Assembly (NCBI RefSeq): GCF_000964465.1 | Contig: NZ_BANH01000074.1 | Location: 1 to 53,709, forward strand | Origin: Gluconobacter thailandicus F149-1 = NBRC 100600 | GTDB taxonomy: Bacteria > Pseudomonadota > Alphaproteobacteria > Acetobacterales > Acetobacteraceae | DNA length: 53,709 nt | Direction: 5' to 3' | Shown: positions 1 to 6,823 of the stretch, piece after piece | Layout of the letters: every line of letters starts with the position of its first letter | Position numbering within the stretch: position 1 is the first letter of the stretch | The notes under the pieces: model-generated | Database searches by the model: none | The model's input: the letters and a program-made list of their open reading frames with translations, nothing else | Told to the model about the DNA's origin: nothing | Position numbers and translations under genes: made by a program

Positions 1-42
1 ATAACCTGAAGGCCGCAGGTTCAAATCCTGCCCCCGCAACCA
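1..42 (+). tRNA. tRNA-fMet (CAT), 3' portion only
   Basis: The window opens inside the anticodon loop: the first two bases are the A and T of CAT. The anticodon 3' strand and variable loop follow, then the T-arm with 5-bp stem GCAGG/CCTGC around TTCAAAT. The acceptor strand CCCCGCA, discriminator A and encoded CCA end at 42. The implied 5' acceptor TGCGGGG and the loop CATAA match bacterial initiator tRNA-fMet. Its 3' end is the integration target of the ICE. The ICE keeps an identical core, so the tRNA stays intact after insertion. The 5' half lies outside the window. Confidence 0.85.
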
Positions 43-1696
43 CTGATACCGACACTCCCGTGAGCAAAGCTCCGGGAGTGTTTCTTTTTTCAGCCTTTCC
101 AATGGCTTGCCGCTCGATCCAGTTCAGGATCGTCCCCACTTCCCCATACAGCATCGCGTCGATCTCGCCCCGGTTTGGGTCAGGAGTGAGCACGATCTTC
201 TCGATCAATGCCCGCAATGCCTCGGCGGCTTCCAGCCGTTCTTCGGGGCGGTTGAGGGCGTCGGTCAGGCGGCCGACCTTGCGGGCATAGATTGCCGAGG
301 CACTCGGCAGCAGGTCCGGCACATCGTCGGGGACGTCGGACAGGAGGGTCGTCAACTCTGCTTTGCGGGCTTCGAGCGTATCCATCTCCGCCTTCATGGA
401 GGGATGGAACATGCCCTCCTTGATGGCCTCGATGATGCCCCGGATCTGCTTCTCGACTTTCACCTGTTCAACCTGCCAGACATCGGCGTTGGAGCGGCGC
501 TCGCGGTTGAGCCGGTTGGTCTCCTCGGCATAGGCGCGCATCGCCTCGGCAGCGATCTCCGGCGCCATCATCCGGTCCTTCAGCCCGGAGAGCACCCGGC
601 GTTCCAGATCAGGGCGGGGGATCGTCCGGCTGTTGGTGCAGGAACCATTGGTGACGTGGGATGAGCAGGCGAAGCGGTCGGAACCTCGCAGCGTGTAAGG
701 GCCGCCGCACAGGCCGCAGAACAGCAGGCCAGACAGCAGGGATTTCGGCCGGCGTGTGCCGTTGAGCCGGTTCCGTTTGTGATGAGCTCGCACGGCCTCG
801 GTGACGTTGACGTATTTCTCGGCGATGATGCTTTGGCGGGCCTTGGTTGCCTGCCAGAGCGCGTCATCGACGATCCGCAGGTCGGGAACTTCCGTGATGA
901 CCCATTCTGATTCTGGGTTCAGGCGCGAGACGCGCTTGCCGGTGGACGGATCTTTGATATAGCGCTGTCGGTTCCAGACCAGGCGGCCGATATACAGTTC
1001 GTTGTTGATGATGCCGGTGCCGCGCTTCACATGACCCCGGATGGTGGTATCGCTCCACAGCTTGCCCTCGGGGCCGGCGATGCCCTGATCGTTCAGGGCT
1101 TTGGCGATGGTGCGGGGGCCGATGCCGGCGGCGAAGTCGCCGAAGATGCGGCGGATGATTTCTGCCTGGTGGGCGTCGATCTCGCGGTCGCCCCGGATCT
1201 GTTCGCCTTTGGCGTCGAACTGGCGGACGACGCGATAGCCGTAGCACAGCCCGCCGCCGGATTTGCCGTCCTCGACCCGACCGCGCAGGCCACGATGGGT
1301 CTTGGCTGCCAGGTCTTTGAGGAACAGGGCGTTCATCGTCCCCTTGAGGCCGACATGCAATTCTGAGATTTCGCCCTCGGCGAGGGTGACGATCGGCACA
1401 CCGGCGAATTTCAGGTGCTTGAACAGGGTGGCGACGTCGGCCTGGTCGCGGGAGATGCGATCCAGCGCTTCGGCCAGAACGATATCGAACCGTCCGGCCT
1501 GGGCATCCTGCAACAAGGTCTGGATGCCGGGGCGCAGGATCATGCTGGCGCCGGAGATGCCCGCGTCCTTGTAGGCGCCGATCACCTTCCACTTCTCGCG
1601 CTTAGCATGTTCGCGGCAGATGCGGAACTGGTCCTCGATCGAGGCGTCGCGCTGGTTGTCGGACGAGTAGCGGGCATACAGGGCGACGCGGGTCAT
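1..1696 (-). CDS. Large serine recombinase (ICE integrase), open at the window edge
   Basis: This recombinase probably integrates and excises the ICE. The start ATG (1696) follows AAGGAAC. The N-terminal resolvase domain opens with YARYSSDNQ, where Ser11 aligns with the catalytic serine. A recombinase domain follows, then a zinc-ribbon motif FCGLCGG with a later C-x(6)-C, a coiled-coil region, and a C-terminus that depends on the integration state. No stop occurs in the 565 codons seen. The frame passes through the terminator and attL into antisense tRNA-fMet, giving a GAGFEPAAFRL tail. The next codon would be TGA if the base before the anticodon is the universal T, giving 565 residues. It is last in a minus-strand series after higB and higA. 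Confidence 0.92.
   Translation of the reverse strand, partial: MTRVALYARYSSDNQRDASIEDQFRICREHAKREKWKVIGAYKDAGISGASMILRPGIQTLLQDAQAGRFDIVLAEALDRISRDQADVATLFKHLKFAGVPIVTLAEGEISELHVGLKGTMNALFLKDLAAKTHRGLRGRVEDGKSGGGLCYGYRVVRQFDAKGEQIRGDREIDAHQAEIIRRIFGDFAAGIGPRTIAKALNDQGIAGPEGKLWSDTTIRGHVKRGTGIINNELYIGRLVWNRQRYIKDPSTGKRVSRLNPESEWVITEVPDLRIVDDALWQATKARQSIIAEKYVNVTEAVRAHHKRNRLNGTRRPKSLLSGLLFCGLCGGPYTLRGSDRFACSSHVTNGSCTNSRTIPRPDLERRVLSGLKDRMMAPEIAAEAMRAYAEETNRLNRERRSNADVWQVEQVKVEKQIRGIIEAIKEGMFHPSMKAEMDTLEARKAELTTLLSDVPDDVPDLLPSASAIYARKVGRLTDALNRPEERLEAAEALRALIEKIVLTPDPNRGEIDAMLYGEVGTILNWIERQAIGKAEKRNTPGALLTGVSVSVVAGAGFEPAAFRL
29..42. other. attL core
   Basis: This 14-bp sequence TGCCCCCGCAACCA is the tRNA-fMet acceptor and CCA end and is repeated exactly at 35845-35858. 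The flanking base differs on both sides of the two copies, so the identity is exactly 14 bp. The crossover position within the core cannot be read from sequence. Confidence 0.8.
53..90 (+). terminator. Intrinsic terminator just inside the left ICE end
   Basis: The stem is CACTCCCG (53-60) with CGGGAGTG (73-80), followed by TTTCTTTTTT. It lies 10 nt after tRNA-fMet and belongs to the ICE, so it would end tRNA transcription in place of the native terminator displaced to 35887-35916. On the other strand it is part of the recombinase coding sequence. Confidence 0.8.
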
Positions 1697-1724
1697 GGGG
1701 ATGTTCCTTGGGTAATGTTTCCTA

Positions 1725-2105
1725 TCAGGCGACCTTGTCCATCCGGCTGGGCCGGATCAGCACCTCGGCCGAGATGCCGAGGCCGTCATGCAACTGGCGA
1801 ATCATGTCGATCGACAGACCGCGCTTGCGATTCAGTACGTCGGCCACCCGGTTGCGTGGACCGATCATCGGCTCCAGATCCTTGCGGGTGAGGCCCTGCT
1901 GCTCCATCCGGAAGCGGATCGCCTCGACCGGATCGGGCGGATCGATCGGATGGTGTTTCGCCTCATAGGCGTCGATCAGGGTTGCCAGCACATCGAGGCG
2001 GTCGCCGTCCGGCGTGCCGCTCTTCGCCCCCCACAGGCGCCCGACTTCTTCCAGCGCTGCGTCATAATCCGCTTCGCTGCGGATGGGTTTCAGGTCAGCC
2101 GTCAT
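1725..2105 (-). CDS. higA: HigA-type antitoxin, XRE helix-turn-helix
   Basis: This 126-residue protein is the likely antitoxin for the adjacent HigB. The N-terminal half resembles the HigA acidic region (motif RLWGAKSGTPDGDRLDVL). The C-terminal half is an XRE-type helix-turn-helix around residues 70-115 (GLTRKDLEPMIG then RNRVADVLNRKRGLS). The gene overlaps the end of higB by 11 bp, so the pair is translationally coupled in the order toxin then antitoxin, usual for HigBA. The antitoxin normally binds the toxin and represses the shared promoter; a matching operator is at 2439-2451. The likely role is stabilising the ICE in the host population. Confidence 0.85.
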   Translation of the reverse strand: MTADLKPIRSEADYDAALEEVGRLWGAKSGTPDGDRLDVLATLIDAYEAKHHPIDPPDPVEAIRFRMEQQGLTRKDLEPMIGPRNRVADVLNRKRGLSIDMIRQLHDGLGISAEVLIRPSRMDKVA

Positions 2106-2418
2106 GCTCCACCTCCGTCACGTCGATCCTGTCATACGCCTTGTGCGTGCCGATCCATTTGATCCAGACGATGCTTTTCTCGAAATCGACCGCCACGACC
2201 AGGCGATAGGCGTTGCCCTTGATGTTGAAGACGATCCGCTCGGCGCTGACGATACTGGCCGTCGCATAGAGCCGCTTCACATCGGCGGTGCTCGTCCACG
2301 CAGCCCTGCCGACTTCGGCGAACCAGGCGTCCAGCGCCGCTTTCACGGCCGGCTGGTCCTTCTGACCCACCAGACTGTCGACGAACTCTCTCAGCGTGCG
2401 ACGGGCGATGATCCTCAT
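2095..2418 (-). CDS. higB: HigB-type toxin, mRNA interferase family
   Basis: This 107-residue protein opens with MRIIARRTLREFV and carries the HigB family signature RIVFNIKGNAYRLV, followed by IVWIKWIGTHKAYDRID. HigB toxins are RelE-fold, ribosome-dependent endoribonucleases that cleave mRNA during translation. The length is normal for the family. It is the first gene of the pair, directly behind the promoter at 2427-2455, and overlaps higA by 11 bp. Family assignment is from motif recognition; activity is inferred. Confidence 0.87.
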   Translation of the reverse strand: MRIIARRTLREFVDSLVGQKDQPAVKAALDAWFAEVGRAAWTSTADVKRLYATASIVSAERIVFNIKGNAYRLVVAVDFEKSIVWIKWIGTHKAYDRIDVTEVEHDG

Positions 2419-2426
2419 TGACTGAC

Positions 2427-2455
2427 CTTATATCACGGGACCATAATGGTCACAA
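2427..2455 (-). promoter_or_regulatory. higBA promoter with operator between -35 and -10
   Basis: On the minus strand TTGTGA (2455-2450) and TATAAG (2432-2427) are separated by 17 bp. A perfect 13-bp palindrome GACCATAATGGTC (2439-2451) fills most of the spacer and touches the -35. HigA bound here would block RNA polymerase. The higB start is 9 bp downstream of the -10. This is read directly from the sequence; HigA binding is inferred. Confidence 0.7.
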
Positions 2456-2519
2456 GAAAAATGCACGACTGCCCGGCGAGGGGGCGTTCGCCGGGGGAAA
2501 CGCAGCCGGGAAGAGGAAG

Positions 2520-2726
2520 CTACCGCATGGGGCCGGATCGGTTCTGGCGGGTCTGTTTCCGCTCCAGCGCGCGGGCACGCTCAAACTGCTCGCGGGCGAT
2601 CTGACGCCCGATCAGGCGGGCGAGGGATCGGACGGCTTCATTGGAGGGGCGAAACGCCTCTTCGGCTGTTTCCGCCTCAGTGGGGCCGAACACCTCGATC
2701 CTGATCCTGTCGGGTTTGCGTGCCAT
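2520..2726 (-). CDS. Small conserved-type protein upstream of higBA, function unknown
   Basis: This is a 68-residue charged protein beginning MARKPDRIRIEVF. Its C-terminal half is rich in Arg, Glu and Ala (residues 35-60) and is probably helical. An upstream in-frame ATG at 2747 would add seven residues. I recognise no domain. It lies on the same strand as higBA and the recombinase, about 100 bp before the higBA promoter, so it may be its own transcript. It could be an accessory ICE protein. Confidence 0.5.
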   Translation of the reverse strand: MARKPDRIRIEVFGPTEAETAEEAFRPSNEAVRSLARLIGRQIAREQFERARALERKQTRQNRSGPMR

Positions 2727-2848
2727 CCTGTCCACTTTCCCGGTCATGGGGCGACAGGAACGATGAAGGACAGGACAAGGGGATTTGAGAAGACTGTGCG
2801 GCGGCCCATGCGGTAATCGGCGGTGATCGCGCAGAAAAGGGAGGCTTA

Positions 2849-3580
2849 TTGGTCGTGGAAAAGGTGATCATTCTTCTGGCGATCGGATATGCGATCGGAT
2901 TCTATATTCGAGGGCGTCGTGCAGCGGCCGATCTGGCGCAGGCAGGGCAGCAGATTGCCGAGAGGAATGCCCGACTTCAGAGTCTGGATCGTCAGATCTC
3001 TGGACGTGATGCAGAACTATCGTCTTTGCGCCGCCGGATTGCCACGCTGGAAACACAGGCCGCCGACCAGAAGAAGGACGCAGAGCGTCGGCGGCAATAT
3101 TTTCAGGACAACGACCTCTCCAATACGCAAAACCAGTTACATTTTATCAGTCAGTGCAGTCTGCGGGCCGTCCGTCCCGTTAATAAGGAGGCTGTGCAGG
3201 TGCTCTACGCGCTCGACGAATGGATCAGGACATATCAGCCCGACTGGCGTTTCGCTTTCGAGGTCTCGATGGGTGGGTTCATCAGAACGACTTACGACCC
3301 GGAAGATCCACGTCAGAAGCAGGCTTTCAGCTCCTATAGCGGCAAGCGTGTCGATTTTCTGCTGATTGATCGCTATGGGCTGCCAGTTCTGGTGATTGAA
3401 TATCATGGCACAGGCCACGACCTGTCCGGCGATGCTGATGACCGCATGGCGGTGAAGCGTCTGGCTTTGCAGAAGGCCGGTATTCCGCTGCTCGAAATCC
3501 CCGAAAAGATGGCCAGGGCGCAAATCATGGCTGCCATTTCCGAGGCCGCCGGGGCGGCTCTCAAGGTAAAAACAGGCTAA
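2849..3580 (+). CDS. DUF2726-family membrane-anchored protein
   Basis: This protein of about 243 residues has an N-terminal membrane helix (residues about 5-21, IILLAIGYAIGFYI) and a coiled coil (about 25-80). The C-terminal DUF2726 domain has the signature KRVDFLLID, VLVIEYHGTGHD and DRMAVKR. DUF2726 resembles PD-(D/E)XK-type nuclease folds, with the D in VDFLLID and E-Y-H suggestive of an active site; this is inference. The start is TTG 2849 or GTG 2855, both near GGGAGG; the longer form is given. Its last 150 bp recur in decayed form at 5486-5638, so the downstream redox cargo sits between two copies of its 3' end. Confidence 0.75.
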   Translation: MVVEKVIILLAIGYAIGFYIRGRRAAADLAQAGQQIAERNARLQSLDRQISGRDAELSSLRRRIATLETQAADQKKDAERRRQYFQDNDLSNTQNQLHFISQCSLRAVRPVNKEAVQVLYALDEWIRTYQPDWRFAFEVSMGGFIRTTYDPEDPRQKQAFSSYSGKRVDFLLIDRYGLPVLVIEYHGTGHDLSGDADDRMAVKRLALQKAGIPLLEIPEKMARAQIMAAISEAAGAALKVKTG

Positions 3581-3583
3581 GGG
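3434..3583 (+). repeat. Direct repeat, left copy (3' end of DUF2726 gene)
   Basis: The segment from GCTGATGACCG to AACAGGCTAAGGG is matched, with many substitutions and small indels, by 5486-5638. The two copies flank the quinone-reductase/LysR cargo. The last 13 bp (AACAGGCTAAGGG) and the first 11 bp are identical in both. Confidence 0.75.
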
Positions 3584-3679
3584 AGTGCCAGGACGCGTGT
3601 CAGAAGACTTCGTCCCGGACCGCCCCTATGACCATAGTCATGGTTATGGCTACGCAAAGCATCACAGGCTTTCACGCGG

Positions 3680-4474
3680 TTATTTCTGCGTCGTCATTGC
3701 CGCATGCAGGGCAAAGCCGACGGTACCGGGTGCTTCCAGACCGGCCTTCAGCTCCATGGTGGGGATCTGATAGTCGCCACCATTCTGTTGCCGGTACGGG
3801 ATTGGCGCCGCCGTTGCCAGTGTAAGCATCCGTTCGCGGAGTTGCTCCGCCAGGATGTCAAAACCCGTGTCATCCAGTCGATCCACCTTGTAGGCCACGA
3901 ACGGCGGCAGGACGGTGAAGCCCGGATAGAACAGGACGCCGTGATTGATGGGAAACAGCAGATCGTCGATCGGACCGTTGATCCCGCGCGCGGAATAATG
4001 TTCCGGCCAGCCTCCGGCTGTGACGACCAGCATGGCGCGCTTGCCCGCCATCGTCCCCTCGCCGTAGCGGTCGCCCCAGCGGCGGTCGCTGTGTTTGCCA
4101 ACACCATAGGCGAACCCGCAGGCATAGACGCGATCCACCCAGCCCTTGAGGATCGCGGGCATGGCGAACCACCAGAGCGGGAACTGGAGAATGACAGTGT
4201 CGGCCCAGCGCAGCTTGTCCTGTTCGGCTTTCACGTCATCCGTCAGGCCGCCCTCGGCGAATTCGCGCGAGGACGCGGAAGCCACTTTCAGGCGCTCGTC
4301 CGCGGGGATGTCCGGGAAGTCAGACCGGTCAACCGTCGCTTTCCAGCACATGGCGTAGAGGTCGGATACCCTGACCTCGTGGCCCTGCGCCTGCAACGCG
4401 CTGATGGCGACATCGAGCAGGGCGCCGTTGAGAGAGTGCCGTTCGGGATGGGCGAAGACGATCAGGATGTTCAT
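3680..4474 (-). CDS. Flavodoxin-fold NAD(P)H:quinone oxidoreductase family protein
   Basis: This 264-residue protein belongs to the NQO/Kef-ancillary flavodoxin-like family, FMN- or FAD-dependent two-electron reductases of quinones and other electrophiles. The N-terminus MNILIVFAHPERHSLNGALL is the family opening. LQFPLWWFAMPAILKGWVDRV (split over about residues 97-118) and AGGWPEHYSARGINGP are further family motifs. The ATG at 4474 starts directly with this domain. Longer upstream frames lack homology and overlap the promoter shared with the divergent LysR gene, which probably controls it. The pair looks like a detoxification cargo inserted in the ICE. Confidence 0.85.
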   Translation of the reverse strand: MNILIVFAHPERHSLNGALLDVAISALQAQGHEVRVSDLYAMCWKATVDRSDFPDIPADERLKVASASSREFAEGGLTDDVKAEQDKLRWADTVILQFPLWWFAMPAILKGWVDRVYACGFAYGVGKHSDRRWGDRYGEGTMAGKRAMLVVTAGGWPEHYSARGINGPIDDLLFPINHGVLFYPGFTVLPPFVAYKVDRLDDTGFDILAEQLRERMLTLATAAPIPYRQQNGGDYQIPTMELKAGLEAPGTVGFALHAAMTTQK

Positions 4475-4575
4475 GAGCGTGTCTTTCCACGGAAAGAAAT
4501 TTCGTGTTCGGCCCAGGCTAGCCGATAGGCTACTGTTCTCCCATACGGTGAGAACGAAAGGCATAATGCCGGAAA

Positions 4576-5490
4576 ATGGAACAATCTCTGATCTCGCTGG
4601 AACGCATGCGGACGTTCGTGCGTGTGGCTGAACGCGGCAATCTGGCGGCCGTCGCGCGGGAAACCGGCACGGGGTCATCCACCGTCACGCGGCACCTGCG
4701 TGAACTCGAAGAGGCTCTGGGCGTGTCACTGCTGACGCGGACAACGCGGCGTACCGCGCTGACCGACGAAGGAACGCGCTATTACGCCCATTGCGTACAG
4801 ATCCTCTCCCTCGTCGAGCAGGCGAGCCAGGAAATACGCGATACGCGGCAGGCGACGGCCGGGACGGTGCGCATCTCCTGCACCGGCGCGCTGGGCGTGC
4901 TGCATGTCGGCCGCCTTATCTACGAGTTTCAGGACCGGAACCCCGGTATACGGGTCGAGTTCGGACTGACGGACGAGCGCATCGATCTGGTGCGCGAGGG
5001 GGTCGATATCGCCATCCGCCTTGGCCCCCTGACTGATTGCGCGATGAAACTGCGGTCCCTGGGCAAGAGCGGGCGCCTTCTGGTCGCGTCGCCCGAATGG
5101 CTGCGCCGTTACGGCCCGGTGCGGCGGCCGGAGGATCTGCACAACCGGGAGGGCGTGCGGATGTCACGCGTGCAGGGCTCGGAGCGGCTGGTTCTGCAGA
5201 GCGCGGAAGGTAGAAACCATGTCGTGCCGTTTCATGGCCGTCTGGTCGTCGATCATGGTCTGGCTGCGCGCGACGCGTTTCTGGCCGGGCGAGGTTACGG
5301 GCCGGCCCATCGCTGGCTGGTGGAGGATTGCCTGCAGGATGGTCGCCTCGTACCCGTGCTGCCTGACTACACCTTGTCGTCCGTGCCGCTGAGCATGCTG
5401 ATTGCGCCGGAGCGGACGAATTTGACGCGGGTTCGGCTCTGCGTTGAATTCCTCACGTCAGGGGCCAGAGAAATTCCGGGTATTCGCTGA
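4576..5490 (+). CDS. LysR-family regulator divergent from the quinone reductase
   Basis: This 304-residue protein has an N-terminal LysR winged helix (about residues 5-65: RMRTFVRVAERGNLAAVAR, then STVTRHLRELEEALGV) and a LysR substrate-binding domain. It is transcribed away from the quinone-reductase gene across about 100 bp, the classic layout for a LysR protein that controls its neighbour in response to the substrate. The stop codon TGA (5488-5490) lies inside the decayed DUF2726 repeat, so the cargo boundary coincides with the end of this gene. Confidence 0.88.
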   Translation: MEQSLISLERMRTFVRVAERGNLAAVARETGTGSSTVTRHLRELEEALGVSLLTRTTRRTALTDEGTRYYAHCVQILSLVEQASQEIRDTRQATAGTVRISCTGALGVLHVGRLIYEFQDRNPGIRVEFGLTDERIDLVREGVDIAIRLGPLTDCAMKLRSLGKSGRLLVASPEWLRRYGPVRRPEDLHNREGVRMSRVQGSERLVLQSAEGRNHVVPFHGRLVVDHGLAARDAFLAGRGYGPAHRWLVEDCLQDGRLVPVLPDYTLSSVPLSMLIAPERTNLTRVRLCVEFLTSGAREIPGIR

Positions 5491-5638
5491 TGACCGGATG
5501 GCCGTGAAATCTCAAGCATCGCAAAAATCAGGCTGTTCTATTTTCCATACCGTGTCTGGAAAAATGATTCGGTCGCAACGTATGGGTGCCATTTCCGAGA
5601 CTGTGAGGAGGGGCGAAAAGATAGGAACAGGCTAAGGG
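5486..5638 (+). pseudogene. Decayed 3' fragment of a second DUF2726 gene
   Basis: Reading in the frame ADDRMAVK, then QKSG, then GKMIRSQRMGAISE, and ending KIGTG before TAA, this fragment aligns with the last 49 residues of the DUF2726 protein at 2849-3580 (ADDRMAVK, QKAG, EKMARAQIMAAISE, KVKTG). It has no start or N-terminal domain. It marks the right edge of the quinone-reductase/LysR cargo and indicates that the cargo came with, or was placed by recombination between, two DUF2726 alleles. Confidence 0.75.
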
Positions 5639-5664
5639 CTCCGCCCTCGCGCCGGCAAGGGTTC

Positions 5665-5817
5665 GCGTCAGCGCGCTGACGCCGCCCGATAGGGTTTCCC
5701 CGATCTTCCTGCGCTGCGCTCCGTGCAGACCGGGAGAGACCCCTCCCCATCGGCCGCCCTTGCCGTTGCTACCCCGCTGCTCGCCGCGAGGCAGAGGAAC
5801 AGCGGGGGCTGTTCCTC
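5665..5817 (+). promoter_or_regulatory. Leader of the methylase gene with two strong inverted repeats
   Basis: A perfect 18-bp palindrome GCGTCAGCGCGCTGACGC lies at 5665-5682. A perfect hairpin GAGGAACAGC/GCTGTTCCTC with a GGGG loop lies at 5794-5817, ending 21 bp before the methylase ATG. The first may be a protein-binding site. The second would sit in the mRNA leader, near the ribosome binding site AAAGGG at 5825-5830. No gene is seen between 5639 and 5838. Confidence 0.45.
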
Positions 5818-5838
5818 GCGGAACAAAGGGTAGAGACC

Positions 5839-6519
5839 ATGACCGGCAACACCATCACGGCAACCGATTTCCGCAATACCATTCTCAACGGCGACAGCGT
5901 GGGGCTGATGCGGGCAATGCCGCGCAATACAGTGGATTTCATCCTGACTGATCCGCCTTACCTGGTGAACTATCAGGGCCGGGACGGGCGGAAGGTCCGC
6001 AACGACGACAACGCGCGTTGGCTCCGTCCGGCGGTCAACCAGATGCACCGTGTTCTGAAATATGGCGGTTTCGCCGTCAATTTTTACGGATGGAACAAGA
6101 TCGACCTGTTTGCCGAAGCCTGGAAGGCCGCCGGGTTCCGCATGGTCGGGCATATTGTGTTTCGCAAATCCTATGCGTCATCTTCGGGGTTCCTGCGCTA
6201 CGAGCATGAAAGCGCCTACCTTCTGGCGAAAGGGAACGTAAAGCGGTCCGGTCAGCCGGTACCGGACGTGATCGACATGCCGTATTCGGGCAATAAACTG
6301 CATCCGACGCAAAAGCCGGTGGCGGCGTTGCTGCCCCTGGTGGAAGCGTTCTGCCCGGTGGGCGGTCTGGTTCTGGACCCGTTCGCCGGTTCAGGGTCGT
6401 CGCTGGTGGCGGCGCAGCATTTTGGCCGCGACTGGCTGGGGATGGAACTGGACGCCGAACACGCGGCAACGGCGACCCGGCGCCTGGCCTGGCACGCGGC
6501 GAAGAAGGTGGCGGCATAG
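5839..6519 (+). CDS. Orphan DNA adenine methyltransferase (beta-type, DPPY)
   Basis: This 226-residue protein transfers a methyl group from S-adenosylmethionine to adenine in DNA. The catalytic motif TDPPY is at residues 37-41. NKLHPTQKP (152-160) and the SAM-binding motif DPFAGSGSS (180-188) follow, the order typical of beta-class N6-adenine enzymes. The recognition domain is short and no restriction endonuclease is adjacent, so it is an orphan. Such enzymes are common in this ICE family and may protect the element from host restriction or mark its DNA. AAAGGG lies about 8 nt before the ATG. Confidence 0.9.
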   Translation: MTGNTITATDFRNTILNGDSVGLMRAMPRNTVDFILTDPPYLVNYQGRDGRKVRNDDNARWLRPAVNQMHRVLKYGGFAVNFYGWNKIDLFAEAWKAAGFRMVGHIVFRKSYASSSGFLRYEHESAYLLAKGNVKRSGQPVPDVIDMPYSGNKLHPTQKPVAALLPLVEAFCPVGGLVLDPFAGSGSSLVAAQHFGRDWLGMELDAEHAATATRRLAWHAAKKVAA

Positions 6520-6583
6520 GGATCGAACGCCGCAGGGCCGACAATTCGGTTCTGCGGTGCCCCCTTCCTTGGCCTGTCTGTCC

Positions 6584-6730
6584 GCGCAAATTTGCGCCGA
6601 TCCGACTTCGCGGATCGGCGACGGGAAGATGGGAAATAAGCGTCGCTCGCCGGGCGAGTGCCCGGCTCGCGGACTATTCTTGCACGCGCGGATGAACGCC
6701 ATAACGTCCTGCGATCTCGTTACGAGATCG
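6584..6730. promoter_or_regulatory. Cluster of four perfect inverted repeats upstream of the FseA-like gene
   Basis: The 304-bp gap after the methylase has no gene but four perfect dyads. They are GCGCAAATTTGCGC (6584-6597); CGCCGATCCG/CGGATCGGCG around ACTTCG (6595-6620); GCCGGGC/GCCCGGC around GAGT (6649-6666); and CGATCTCGT/ACGAGATCG around a single T (6712-6730). The second or third could terminate methylase transcription although no T-run follows. The fourth, with arms centred 10 bp apart and lying 94 bp before the next ATG, is the best operator candidate. Confidence 0.55.
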
Positions 6731-6823
6731 ACATATCTCCAAATGCAGTCTGCACAAAATCTTCCCATTGCGCATCCTGATGTTCCTGCTGCCAGAAGCA
6801 GGCGCCAGAGGAAGGGTAACGCG

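Noticed and set aside
53-90. Terminator read as a stop signal for the recombinase
   Set aside because: It is oriented for the tRNA strand with T-run on plus; on the minus strand it has an A-run before the stem and no T-run after.
107-664. 185-codon plus-strand frame near the left end
   Set aside because: Antisense to the recombinase coding sequence; composition is that of a shadow frame.
864-1592. 242-codon minus-strand frame rich in Arg and Pro
   Set aside because: It is a shadow of the recombinase gene, which reads in another minus frame with clear catalytic and zinc motifs.
4475-4575. Longer N-terminus for the quinone reductase (from 4678)
   Set aside because: The extension overlaps the divergent LysR gene and promoter; MNILIVFAHPERHS is a standard start at 4474.
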